A stretch of DNA of 64,000 nucleotides. Origin: an uncultured Aquimarina sp. Lineage in GTDB: Bacteria; Bacteroidota; Bacteroidia; Flavobacteriales; Flavobacteriaceae. The notes beneath the pieces are model-generated. The model was not told the DNA's origin. It did no database searches and saw only the letters and a program-made list of their open reading frames with translations. The stretch lies in contig CANMSL010000008.1 in assembly GCA_947500505.1 (NCBI GenBank), positions 1-64,000 of the forward strand. Reading direction: 5' to 3'. Of this stretch, positions 9,494-17,936 are shown one piece after another. The first letter of the stretch is position 1; each line of letters begins with the position of its first letter. The position numbers and the translations under genes were made by a program.

Positions 9494-10522
9494 ATGAAAA
9501 AAACAATAACGAATTTTCTAGTATTTAGCGCACTATTATTTTGCACACTATTACCAGCACAATCCGTACAAAAAAACTTTATCAACTATCAAGGAGTTGC
9601 AAGAAGTGCTAGTGGTGATATTCTTGCTGATGAATCAATTAATATACAAATTGCCATAAAATTTGGAGCACCAGATATTGCAGCAAGCTATGTAGAAAAC
9701 CATACAATTACTACCAATGCTAATGGTGTATTTGGGTTATTAATAGGAGACGGAGTTCCCGTTACAGGTGACTTTAACGCACTTCAATGGGGTGGTATTG
9801 CTTCTTATGTAACTGTATCTCTAAATGGAGCAGAAATCGGAACCAATGAATTAATGGCAGTACCTTATGCTATAACATCAGGAGATACCAAGTGGTTTTC
9901 TAATGGTAATGACATCGAGAATATTAATAGTGGTAACGTAGGTATAAATAGAAACCCTACGTCCAAATTAGATGTCAATGGAGACTTAAGATTGCAAAAT
10001 GGCACATCAGTAAACGAAATATCAACCGATGAAACTATGGGAGGTAACAGCAATAATGCTATCCCAACAGAGAGAGCTGTAAAGACTTATGTAGATAATG
10101 CCACTGCCACTACTACACCAGTTGTATTTAAAGTTAGAGGTAACGGTTTTGCGGTAAAAGACCTAGATGCTAATACAACCATAGAAACGGATATCTGGGA
10201 TATCAGAACGTATGATACCAGAAATGCTTTTAATACCACTACCAAAAGATTTGTTGTACCGGAAAGCGGATATTATTATTTGCATGCTGTGGTGAGACAA
10301 TCCAATGCACTAACCACTTCTATCTTTAGAATTAGTTTTAATGTAGATACAGGTGTTGATTTTACTCAAATTGTCGATGGTGATGATGTAAAAACCGATG
10401 TTAGTGGTATATATTTCCTTAATACTGGACAAGAAGTATTTGTGTCTTTAAGAAACTTTGGACCTAATGATGTAAGAGTAGATGGAACCGGTAGTTGGTT
10501 CGAAGGGTATAAAATAAATTAA
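9494..10522 (+). CDS. Secreted protein with C1q/TNF-like C-terminal domain
   Basis: A 342-residue protein with signal peptide (1-21). The next part, FINYQGVARSASG to about residue 130, is a common Bacteroidota module at the base of collagen-like or tail-fibre-like surface proteins. A short linker with NPTSKLDVNGDLRL follows. Residues ~210-342 look like a C1q/TNF jelly roll (FVVPESGYYYLHAVVR, ISFNVDTG). Such proteins probably trimerise at the cell surface. No sorting domain is visible. Likely cotranscribed with the T9SS protein upstream. Confidence 0.75.
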   Translation: MKKTITNFLVFSALLFCTLLPAQSVQKNFINYQGVARSASGDILADESINIQIAIKFGAPDIAASYVENHTITTNANGVFGLLIGDGVPVTGDFNALQWGGIASYVTVSLNGAEIGTNELMAVPYAITSGDTKWFSNGNDIENINSGNVGINRNPTSKLDVNGDLRLQNGTSVNEISTDETMGGNSNNAIPTERAVKTYVDNATATTTPVVFKVRGNGFAVKDLDANTTIETDIWDIRTYDTRNAFNTTTKRFVVPESGYYYLHAVVRQSNALTTSIFRISFNVDTGVDFTQIVDGDDVKTDVSGIYFLNTGQEVFVSLRNFGPNDVRVDGTGSWFEGYKIN

Positions 10523-10565
10523 CCTTAGATAACCTATTTGATTTGTTTAGTTTTTAGTCAATGAG

Positions 10566-10594
10566 AACCGAAGTATTTTATGCTTCGGTTTTTT
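10566..10594. terminator. Bidirectional intrinsic terminator
   Basis: AACCGAAG (10566-10573) pairs with CTTCGGTT (10583-10590), followed by TTTT. It serves the rightward surface-protein operon. The right arm lies inside the last codons of the convergent lipB. Confidence 0.75.
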
Positions 10595-11294
10595 GTTGTA
10601 TCATTTCTGCTTCGAACAGACTGATGAAATATTTTAGCAATTTTTCTTTTACTTCTTCAATATTTACTTTTTCCACTCCTAATTCTACATTTAAAGAAGT
10701 GACCGCTTTATCGTTTATTCCACAAGGAATAATATTATCAAAATACCCAAGATCCGCATTGACATTAAATGCAAAACCGTGCATTGTTACCCATCTACTT
10801 GCTCTAACACCCATTGCACATATTTTACGTGCAAATGGAGTTCCCACATCTAACCAAACTCCGGTTTCGCCTTCGCTTCTCACTCCTTTAATTCCATATT
10901 CTGCTAAAGTGAGTACTACCATTTCTTCAAGAAACCTAAGGTATTTATGAATATCCGTAAAAAAATTATCAAGATCCAGAATTGGGTATCCAACTATTTG
11001 TCCTGGTCCGTGATAAGTAATATCACCACCCCGATTGATCTTATAAAAAGTTGCATTTTTTTGTAGTAGCTGTTCTTTGTCTAAGAGCAGATTACTCATA
11101 TCTCCACTCTTTCCTAAAGTATATACGTGTGGATGTTCTACAAAAAGAAAATAGTTTTTGGTATCCAGATTGGCATCCTCTCTGCGATTTTTGATTTTTG
11201 TATCCAGTATTCCTTTAAAAAGTTCCTCTTGGTACTCCCAGGTTTCTTTAAAATCCTTTAGACCCAGTTCCCGTATCTCTATCTTTTTATTCAT
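10578..11294 (-). CDS. lipB: Octanoyl-[ACP]:protein N-octanoyltransferase
   Basis: A 238-residue LipB that moves octanoate from acyl carrier protein to lipoyl domains, the first step of lipoate synthesis. The signature RGGDITYHGPGQIVGYP is at residues 88-104. Catalytic Lys157 (ARKICAMG) and Cys191 (IIPCGI) match the family's Cys/Lys dyad. Full length; cytoplasmic. The lipoprotein gene at 11328-12092 lies 33 nt upstream in the same direction, so the two may be cotranscribed. Confidence 0.96.
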   Translation of the reverse strand: MNKKIEIRELGLKDFKETWEYQEELFKGILDTKIKNRREDANLDTKNYFLFVEHPHVYTLGKSGDMSNLLLDKEQLLQKNATFYKINRGGDITYHGPGQIVGYPILDLDNFFTDIHKYLRFLEEMVVLTLAEYGIKGVRSEGETGVWLDVGTPFARKICAMGVRASRWVTMHGFAFNVNADLGYFDNIIPCGINDKAVTSLNVELGVEKVNIEEVKEKLLKYFISLFEAEMIQQKTEA

Positions 11295-11327
11295 GAGTTC
11301 TCCGACTACATTATGACTACAGCGTTG

Positions 11328-12092
11328 TTATTTTTCTAACTCCACCTCTACATCCAATACTTTGGGATTTTCCATGTATTCCAGAAAACCTACTTCCAGG
11401 GTAAAACTTTTCCCATCTTGGCTAAACATAGCCTTATCGGACGATATCTTCTTTATTTTCTTAGGAAAGTGATAATTGATTTTATATTTGGAACTGGCTA
11501 AAAACATTTTCATTTGTTCCATACTATCAACACTCATTTTTAGCTTCTCTTTATCAAGGATTTGAGTGACTCTTTTAAACTTGTTTTTCTTGTAGGAGTA
11601 CACAACTCTTGTTGGGTCTTTCCCTTCTGCAGAAGATAAAGGATTTCCACCAGGAGCACCAGTTTCATCAGCTTTGTTTTTATTACCAATAGAGGACGCT
11701 GTTTTAAAGTTATTAAACACATCATCTAACTCGTCTACACTTTTAAATTTAGAATATAAATCGAATTTCATCTCTTTGGATTCAGGATTCATCAGCATAT
11801 GCATCCTAAAATTTTCCAGTTTTTTCAGTTTTTGCTGCTCTTCGGCTGATAATTGAGCTATACTATCTTTTTTCTCTTCCAAAAAATCTTTAAAAACCAA
11901 CGTAGAATCGATAATTTCCTCTTTCCCTTCAGTAATTTTATCTCCTCCTATCTGTAAGATTTCAGAACCATCAAAATTAAAAGATATTTTTCCGCTACCA
12001 TCTTCATTAATATGTAAATTTTCGGAAAATTGACAGCCTACAAATAACACCGCCATCAAAAATGTTTGCACTAACAAAAGGACCTTTTTCAT
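11328..12092 (-). CDS. Lipoprotein of unknown function
   Basis: A 254-residue protein with lipobox FVGC (Cys20). After the Cys comes a region starting NLHINEDGSGKISF, which resembles the beta-strand opening of LppM-like or 'EDGSG' lipoproteins. A helical, Lys/Glu-rich middle and a C-terminal beta region (KSFTLEVGFLEYM) follow. There is no catalytic motif. It precedes lipB in the same direction with a 33-nt gap. Confidence 0.7.
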   Translation of the reverse strand: MKKVLLLVQTFLMAVLFVGCQFSENLHINEDGSGKISFNFDGSEILQIGGDKITEGKEEIIDSTLVFKDFLEEKKDSIAQLSAEEQQKLKKLENFRMHMLMNPESKEMKFDLYSKFKSVDELDDVFNNFKTASSIGNKNKADETGAPGGNPLSSAEGKDPTRVVYSYKKNKFKRVTQILDKEKLKMSVDSMEQMKMFLASSKYKINYHFPKKIKKISSDKAMFSQDGKSFTLEVGFLEYMENPKVLDVEVELEK

Positions 12093-12170
12093 ATAATTAA
12101 TTTTTTCAATTTCGTATCGATGATCAAACCTTATACTAAAGTCTGTAATCTACATATTTTTATAATAAAA

Positions 12171-12329
12171 TTAGCTTTTAGGATTATTGATGATAACTAG
12201 AGCAGCTATTACACCAGGCACCCATCCACATAAGGTTAATAAAAGTACGATTATAATTGATCCACAACCTTTATCTAAGACTGCCAGTGGCGGAAAAAAA
12301 ATCGATAATAGAACTCTCCATATACTCAT
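12171..12329 (-). CDS. YqaE/Pmp3 family small membrane protein
   Basis: A 52-residue ORF beginning MSIWRVLLSIFFPPLAVL and ending VIINNPKS. It has the Pmp3/YqaE pattern: FPPLAV in the first membrane helix, a central DKGCG loop, then a second helix with TLCGWVPGVIAALVI. Proteins of this family are two-helix inner-membrane proteins linked to salt or membrane stress. It is short enough to be missed by length-filtered gene calling, and an out-of-frame ORF on the opposite strand covers it. It is divergent from the LuxR-type gene. The family assignment is strong; the role here is inferred only from the family. Confidence 0.88.
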   Translation of the reverse strand: MSIWRVLLSIFFPPLAVLDKGCGSIIIVLLLTLCGWVPGVIAALVIINNPKS

Positions 12330-12448
12330 AATCAAAAATAAATTAAATAATACAATTATAGGTAGTCTTATAACTTATTATGTTACATCTCTATCTTAAA
12401 ATTATTTTTATCTTAGGAGTGATTCTAATAAAAGCCTGGCAATATTAT

Positions 12449-13513
12449 ATGAAATGGATAAGAATTATTCTTTGCATCTTTTCTTTGACCTGTTCTCCTT
12501 CGATATGGTGTCAATATAAAATTTCTGGCTATGTTGATAATTCTAACAAAGGCAGCAATGTTTATCTATCCCTTATAGAGGATTACAGAAAAATGTCGGG
12601 TATTTACCCAGAACAGATTATCCAAAAGGTCAATCCAGATTCTACAGGATATTTTTTATTCACAGAGAATAATCTTCCTTCTCAGAATAGGATATATCGC
12701 GTCCATACAGAAAACTGTTCTGAAGAAGATAAAGAATCCATTCATTTTAATGGCATCTGTATTAACAGCAAGGAAATCCTTTTTATTGCGAAAAATGAAG
12801 ATACAATCTCATTGCCTTTTACTATTCAACAAGAGGTGTTTTGCGCAGTAATCTCTACGAATGAGCAGAGCAATGCGTTTCTAAAAGTAGATTCTATTAT
12901 AGAAAACATGCGGTATGCGTTTAGCTCATACAGAAGTGAAGCGAACAGAAAAGTAAACTCACGAAAGTGGTTCAATACCTTACAGGAATATGGTAAAAAT
13001 CAAAATGAACCTTTAACAGAGTTATATATTTATTCATTTCTATCCGACAAGTCCAATAATCTTTATACATATTACTTACGGGATCTGAAGCAGAATGCCT
13101 ATTACGATGAATTATTAGAGCGATTAGAAAAAAAATACCCTGACAGCCCTTATGTACAACAGTATAAAATTGAACTGGCTGCTGATAAATTTTCTATAGC
13201 AATCCCTCCTAAACATACGTCATCCTCTTGGTTATGGATTACATTAGCCTTGTTAATCCTATCAGGATTTTTTAATCTTTTCCTATTTTTCAAATTGAAA
13301 AACCATAAAAATTTTCAAAATACAGACAAACCAAAACTTACACAACAGGAGCAAAAAATATTAGACCTAATTCTTCAGGATAAGACCAATAAAGAAATTG
13401 CCTCACTATTATTTTTAAGTGTTAGCACTATAAAAACACATATCAACAACCTCTATAAAAAAATAGCTGTAGAAAGTCGCGAGGAAGCCAAAGCACTCTA
13501 TAAAAACAATTAA
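12449..13513 (+). CDS. Membrane-anchored LuxR-type transcriptional regulator
   Basis: A 354-residue protein from the start MKWIRIIL. That ATG puts a signal sequence right at the N-terminus; an in-frame ATG at 12380 would add 23 residues. A periplasmic region of about 230 residues follows, then one membrane helix (WLWITLALLILSGFFNLFLF). A cytoplasmic LuxR-type helix-turn-helix completes it: LTQQEQKILDLI, NKEIASLLFLSVSTIKTHINNLYKK. This one-component design joins an envelope-side sensor to DNA binding. Targets are unknown; the neighbouring envelope genes are candidates. No receiver or kinase domain is present. Confidence 0.85.
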   Translation: MKWIRIILCIFSLTCSPSIWCQYKISGYVDNSNKGSNVYLSLIEDYRKMSGIYPEQIIQKVNPDSTGYFLFTENNLPSQNRIYRVHTENCSEEDKESIHFNGICINSKEILFIAKNEDTISLPFTIQQEVFCAVISTNEQSNAFLKVDSIIENMRYAFSSYRSEANRKVNSRKWFNTLQEYGKNQNEPLTELYIYSFLSDKSNNLYTYYLRDLKQNAYYDELLERLEKKYPDSPYVQQYKIELAADKFSIAIPPKHTSSSWLWITLALLILSGFFNLFLFFKLKNHKNFQNTDKPKLTQQEQKILDLILQDKTNKEIASLLFLSVSTIKTHINNLYKKIAVESREEAKALYKNN

Positions 13514-13736
13514 TCTGATATGAATTTCTTTGTCTGATTTAAATTTCCATCGGGGTCTAGTCCCTTTTTCAACCTCCTTTTGATTGCTTTTTATCTTACA
13601 TGTCCAGAGTTTTGATCCAGAATCAAAAGTAAAATTTTTAACTAATACCAGTTCTGATTTTAATCTACTTATAAGTAAGAGCTTCGTGTTTATTTAGTAA
13701 ATTAAAGTTGGAAATGGTAAAAAACATTTTAAAAAC

Positions 13737-14228
13737 ATGAAAACAAAAAGCACATTTGTATTATTTTTAATGATCGCCACGGGTATTATGATTTCTTGTG
13801 ACAATCAAACCAAAGAAAACATTTCTTCTACAGGCATCGCTATGCAAGAAAATCTAAACTCAGCAACTAAAGAAGCATCTCCTGTAATGACGTTTACGGA
13901 AACCGAATTTGATTTTGGAACAGTAACAGAAGGTGACATCCTAAAGCATTCATTTTCATTTACTAATACGGGTAATGCTCCACTGCTAATTGTCAATGCA
14001 AAGGGAAGCTGTGGGTGTACAGTTTCTGAATGGCCAAAAGAGCCTATCCCACCTGGCGTAACGAAAGAAATGATAGTAACTTTTAATACCAACGGTAGAA
14101 CTAACATACAGAATAAGCAGATTACCATTACCGCCAATACGGCTTCAGGAAAAGAAATTCTTAAAATTAAAGCAATGGTAACTCCTAAGACAAAAGATAC
14201 TAGAGATGGAACTCCATTAAGCAGATAG
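13737..14228 (+). CDS. DUF1573 lipoprotein
   Basis: A 163-residue protein with lipobox MISC (Cys21). One DUF1573 (ASH/MSP-like Ig fold) domain occupies residues ~45-150, with the hallmark blocks FDFGTVTEGDILKHSFSFTN, KGSCGCT and VTFNTNGR. These Bacteroidota proteins are periplasmic and of unknown function. A strong bidirectional terminator follows. Confidence 0.9.
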   Translation: MKTKSTFVLFLMIATGIMISCDNQTKENISSTGIAMQENLNSATKEASPVMTFTETEFDFGTVTEGDILKHSFSFTNTGNAPLLIVNAKGSCGCTVSEWPKEPIPPGVTKEMIVTFNTNGRTNIQNKQITITANTASGKEILKIKAMVTPKTKDTRDGTPLSR

Positions 14229-14251
14229 AAATCAAAATAAAAGTGTTTCAC

Positions 14252-14299
14252 AAATCAATCGTACAGATATAATATTTGTACGGTTGATTTATTTTATTT
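14252..14299. terminator. Bidirectional terminator between convergent genes
   Basis: AAATCAATCGTAC (14252-14264) pairs with GTACGGTTGATTT (14278-14290) with one G-U pair, followed by ATTTTATTTT on the plus strand. Confidence 0.85.
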
Positions 14300-14305
14300 T
14301 ACTTT

Positions 14306-15484
14306 CTAAAAAGATGTAATATCTTCTGTTACAGGCGTAATTTGTATATACCTTTTAATTTTACGTTTAATTCCCGGAATTTGATTACGATATTCCAATA
14401 AAGGAACCAGCTGTTTAAAGCCATATATATCATCCCCGCCTTTGCCTCCTGCTCTGTTGCTAGCAAAATATCCCATTTTATTTTCTTCATTAATGATGAA
14501 TGTAAAATCATCTTGTGGACTATTTATAGGTGCTCCCATATTATATACTGCCCAATCGGTGTCCTCGTGGGGTAATACCATGAAAATATCTAATCCACCA
14601 AAACCTACGTGACCATCGCTAGTAAAAAACAATGTTCCCTTATCACTCACATACGGAAAAGTTTCCCTACCGGCAGAGTTGATCAATCCGCCCAGGTTTT
14701 TAGGGGTGCCATAACTTCCGTCCTCGTGTATAGCAACTACGTAAATATCAGATTTACCATAGCTGCCTGGCATATCACTGGCAAAATACAAGAATTTTCC
14801 ATCGGGAGATAATGCCGGATGCGCTGTGGAATATTCATCACTGTTGAATGGTAACTCTTCTACATTTTTCCACTTTCCATTGTTGTAATCTGCTTTGTAT
14901 ATTTTCAATAAGACACATCCTTTTGCATTTCTCTTAAACTTTCTTTTAGAATAGTTATTCCTAGTAAAATACACTGTTTTTCCGTCTGGACTAAATGTAG
15001 CAGAAGATTCGTGAAACTTGGTGTTAACAGCACCTTTCAGTTTTGATACCCCTCTATTAGCTATATTCTTGCTAGTAGTATACAAATCCAAAAAAGGTTC
15101 ATTAGTGCTTTCCTGAAGGATTAATGACATTGATTTCGTATTACGTGAAGAAGCAAATACCAGTTCTCCTTTATAAAAACTGGGAGCATAATCCGAATTT
15201 TTGGAGTTAATCGGTAACGATTCTATTACGAAATTAGCAGATTCATTCCTTACATTAATAGATCTCCGCAACATAAAATTATAGCCTTCCGGTTCTTTTT
15301 GATCTTCAGAAATGTTTGATGCTAAAACTGTTTTTGTTGTCGTGTTTTGATACGAATCGGCTGTTTCTTCAAAAACACACTCATCTTCAGTTTCATTAGT
15401 TATTACTAATGTGTTTTGCTGAGAATATGTTAAATTCAAAAAAAAGAAAAAAACCAGCCCCAATAGGTTTTTTTGCAATCTCAT
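14306..15484 (-). CDS. PD40 (TolB-like propeller) secreted protein
   Basis: A 392-residue protein with signal peptide (1-21). Several PD40/WD40-like strands are visible: ATFSPDGKTVYFTRN, PALSPDGKFLYFASD, PYVSDKGTLFFTSDGH and MGYFASNRAGGKGGDDIYGF. It resembles the PD40 part of Bacteroidota OmpA-family proteins such as T9SS PorE, but has no OmpA domain; it ends in a basic stretch, GIKRKIKRYIQI. It may be a stand-alone propeller or a shortened relative. Envelope location is likely; partner unknown. Confidence 0.8.
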   Translation of the reverse strand: MRLQKNLLGLVFFFFLNLTYSQQNTLVITNETEDECVFEETADSYQNTTTKTVLASNISEDQKEPEGYNFMLRRSINVRNESANFVIESLPINSKNSDYAPSFYKGELVFASSRNTKSMSLILQESTNEPFLDLYTTSKNIANRGVSKLKGAVNTKFHESSATFSPDGKTVYFTRNNYSKRKFKRNAKGCVLLKIYKADYNNGKWKNVEELPFNSDEYSTAHPALSPDGKFLYFASDMPGSYGKSDIYVVAIHEDGSYGTPKNLGGLINSAGRETFPYVSDKGTLFFTSDGHVGFGGLDIFMVLPHEDTDWAVYNMGAPINSPQDDFTFIINEENKMGYFASNRAGGKGGDDIYGFKQLVPLLEYRNQIPGIKRKIKRYIQITPVTEDITSF

Positions 15485-15540
15485 TAATTACTTTTTTTGT
15501 TGGTTGTATACAGCGTAATCGTATTACTCCTAGCAAACTA

Positions 15541-15567
15541 TGACACATTATGATTTATAATGTATCA
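15541..15567. promoter_or_regulatory. Inverted repeat upstream of PD40 gene, possible operator
   Basis: TGACACATTAT (15541-15551) and ATAATGTATCA (15557-15567) pair at 10 of 11 positions with a 5-nt loop, 57 nt upstream of the PD40 start. No regulator is identified. Confidence 0.3.
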
Positions 15568-15875
15568 TATACAAATGCATAAAAATTGTAAAAATTACGA
15601 TAATGCTATCCCCATAGCATTAATTGTATACTGATTTGTGTTATGAAACACAATGTACTGATCCCTAATAAAATAAAGTGTTAAAAAAATAGAAAAATTC
15701 AATTTTACATTGATTTTAACAGATTTTGAGAATTATCCTTTTTGTCTTCCTCCCACTGCGAATAGCTCAGGGTACTTACCATGATTATTCTTGTATCTAG
15801 ACAGAACTTCGGCAAACTAAGAATTACAACTCCCGGTTCGAGAACCTTACCCTTGGTAGATTATAAATTGGATAT

Positions 15876-15974
15876 GCGTCAGGGATAGGAATGGAAATCC
15901 CGCAGCCCGATCCGCCACAGCGGAGAGGCGTGAGGAATTGTATTGAATAGCCCGCCAGGACGCCCTAATTCATA
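15876..15974. repeat. Intergenic repeat, family A copy 2
   Basis: Shares ordered blocks with 2815-2893 (AGGGATAG, CGGAGAGG, GGAATTG, GAATAGCCCG, CGCCCT). The rest of the 611-nt gap 15485-16095 holds the small inverted repeat at 15541, AT-rich sequence without a convincing gene, and the lysS promoter. Confidence 0.7.
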
Positions 15975-16043
15975 GAAAATTAATTTTTGTCGGGTGTTTA
16001 GATGTTATTGAATGCTCTTGTCCTGACTATCCTTAAAAATCAA

Positions 16044-16074
16044 TTGAAAGATTATCACATACTTTGTATCTTTG
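16044..16074 (+). promoter_or_regulatory. lysS promoter
   Basis: TTG (16044-16046), a 20-nt spacer and TATCTTTG (16067-16074) match the -33/-7 consensus. The expected start lies ~15 nt before the lysS ATG, giving a very short leader. Confidence 0.7.
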
Positions 16075-16095
16075 CACGCTTAAAACGGCAGCATT

Positions 16096-17787
16096 ATGCA
16101 ATTATCAGAACAAGAACTTGTAAGAAGAGAGAAGCTAAAATCTCTTCGCGATTTAGGTATTAATCCATATCCAGCGGCTTTATTTCCGGTAGACCATACT
16201 TCGGAAGATATAAAACAAAAGTTTGAAGAAGGAAAAAAAGTAATTATAGCAGGAAGATTAATGTCCAGACGAATACAGGGGAAAGCCTCTTTTGCAGAGT
16301 TACAAGACTCTAATGGTCGTATACAAGTGTATTTTAACAGAGATGAAATCTGTACTGGCGATGATAAAACCAACTACAATGAGGTTTACAAAAAGCTACT
16401 GGATATCGGTGATTTTATTGGTGTAGAAGGCAAACTTTTTACCACTCAGGTTGGTGAAAAAACGGTTCTTGTAAAAGACTTTACGTTATTGAGCAAAACA
16501 CTAAAACCGCTACCGCAACCAAGAACAGATACAGATGGCAAGGTACACGATGCTTTTACGGATCCTGAATTAAGATACCGCCAACGTTATGTGGATCTGG
16601 TAGTAAATCCACATGTAAAAGAAGTTTTTATCAAAAGAACTAAGCTGTTTAATGCCATGCGTGAGTTTTTTAACAGTAAAGGATATTTTGAAGTAGAAAC
16701 CCCGATCTTACAGCCGATTCCGGGTGGAGCTGCTGCTCGTCCATTCGTAACGCATCATAATTCGCTGGATATTCCATTATATATGCGTATTGCAAATGAG
16801 TTATATCTGAAACGATTAATTGTTGGAGGGTTTGAAGGAGTTTATGAATTTTCTAAAAATTTCAGAAACGAGGGAATGGACCGTACACACAATCCAGAAT
16901 TTACCGCAATGGAAATTTATGTAGCCTATAAAGACTACAATTGGATGATGAAGTTCACGGAAAATTTGGTAGAACATTGTGCTATCGCAGTAAATGGTAC
17001 CACAGATGCTACTTTTGGAGAACATGAAATAAATTTTAAGACTCCTTATGCCCGAGTAACGATGACAGATTCTATCAAACACTTTACAGGTTTTGATATC
17101 ACTGGAAAATCAGAAGACGAGATTCGAGAAGCTGCAAAAGAAATGGGCATTGAGGTAGATGAAACCATGGGTAAAGGAAAGTTGATTGATGAAATTTTTG
17201 GCGAAAAATGCGAGGGAAATTATATCCAGCCAACGTTTATTACAGATTATCCAAAAGAAATGAGCCCTTTATGTAAAGAGCACAGAGACAATCCTGATCT
17301 TACTGAGCGTTTTGAACTGATGGTGTGTGGTAAAGAGATTGCCAATGCATATTCAGAACTTAATGACCCTATCGATCAAAGAGAACGTTTTGAAGCACAA
17401 TTAAAACTAAGTGAAAAAGGTGATGATGAAGCGATGTTTATTGATAACGACTTTATTAGAGCTTTAGAATACGGTATGCCACCAACGTCAGGAATGGGAA
17501 TCGGTATGGATCGATTAATTATGTATCTAACCAATAATCAATCCATACAGGAAGTATTATTCTTTCCACAAATGAGACCAGAAAAAAAAGCAGTGGAATT
17601 GAATGATAATGAGAAGACAATTTTTGAGATTATTCAAAAAGAACAACGCATGGCTTTAGCAGATCTGAAATCAGCTACTGGATTAAGCAATAAAGCCTGG
17701 GACAAAGGGATGAAAAGTCTCTCTAAACTTGGATTAACGAAGGTGACAAAAACAGACGACAACCTGATTGTAGAGGTTGCAGAGTAA
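16096..17787 (+). CDS. lysS: Lysine--tRNA ligase (class II)
   Basis: A 563-residue class II LysRS that charges tRNA-Lys. There is an N-terminal OB-fold anticodon-binding domain (about 55-145). The class II catalytic core has motif 2 in YEFSKNFRNEGMDRTHNPEF and motif 3 in GMGIGMDRLIMYLT. A C-terminal extension of ~65 residues follows the core (NDNEKTIFEIIQKEQ to the end). Its own promoter and a terminator flank it. Confidence 0.98.
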   Translation: MQLSEQELVRREKLKSLRDLGINPYPAALFPVDHTSEDIKQKFEEGKKVIIAGRLMSRRIQGKASFAELQDSNGRIQVYFNRDEICTGDDKTNYNEVYKKLLDIGDFIGVEGKLFTTQVGEKTVLVKDFTLLSKTLKPLPQPRTDTDGKVHDAFTDPELRYRQRYVDLVVNPHVKEVFIKRTKLFNAMREFFNSKGYFEVETPILQPIPGGAAARPFVTHHNSLDIPLYMRIANELYLKRLIVGGFEGVYEFSKNFRNEGMDRTHNPEFTAMEIYVAYKDYNWMMKFTENLVEHCAIAVNGTTDATFGEHEINFKTPYARVTMTDSIKHFTGFDITGKSEDEIREAAKEMGIEVDETMGKGKLIDEIFGEKCEGNYIQPTFITDYPKEMSPLCKEHRDNPDLTERFELMVCGKEIANAYSELNDPIDQRERFEAQLKLSEKGDDEAMFIDNDFIRALEYGMPPTSGMGIGMDRLIMYLTNNQSIQEVLFFPQMRPEKKAVELNDNEKTIFEIIQKEQRMALADLKSATGLSNKAWDKGMKSLSKLGLTKVTKTDDNLIVEVAE

Positions 17788-17811
17788 TACATATCATTTT
17801 TTTTAAGTAAC

Positions 17812-17844
17812 AAAACGTGTTTATACTAATTGAACACGTTTTTT
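17812..17844 (+). terminator. lysS terminator
   Basis: AAAACGTGT (17812-17820) pairs with ACACGTTTT (17834-17842) across a 13-nt loop, and a T-tract follows. Confidence 0.75.
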
Positions 17845-17880
17845 GTTAAAATCCGTCTCGAAAAAAAAAGCGCAAACTAG

Positions 17881-17910
17881 TTGTTATTAACATTTTTTTA
17901 ACTATTTTTG
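17881..17910 (+). promoter_or_regulatory. Promoter of 17937 gene
   Basis: TTG (17881-17883), a 19-nt spacer and TATTTTTG (17903-17910) lie 27 nt before the start codon. Confidence 0.65.
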
Positions 17911-17936
17911 CGCCTTTAAAAAAAGCCTCAAAAATT

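Noticed and set aside
12187..12399. 70-residue plus-strand ORF
   Set aside because: It is the shadow of the YqaE/Pmp3 gene on the other strand, which has strong family features.
15750..15855. tRNA-like words (AATAGCTCAGGGTA, CCCGGTTCGAG)
   Set aside because: D- and T-arm words are present, but the stems and acceptor do not pair, so this is not a tRNA gene and at most a decayed remnant.
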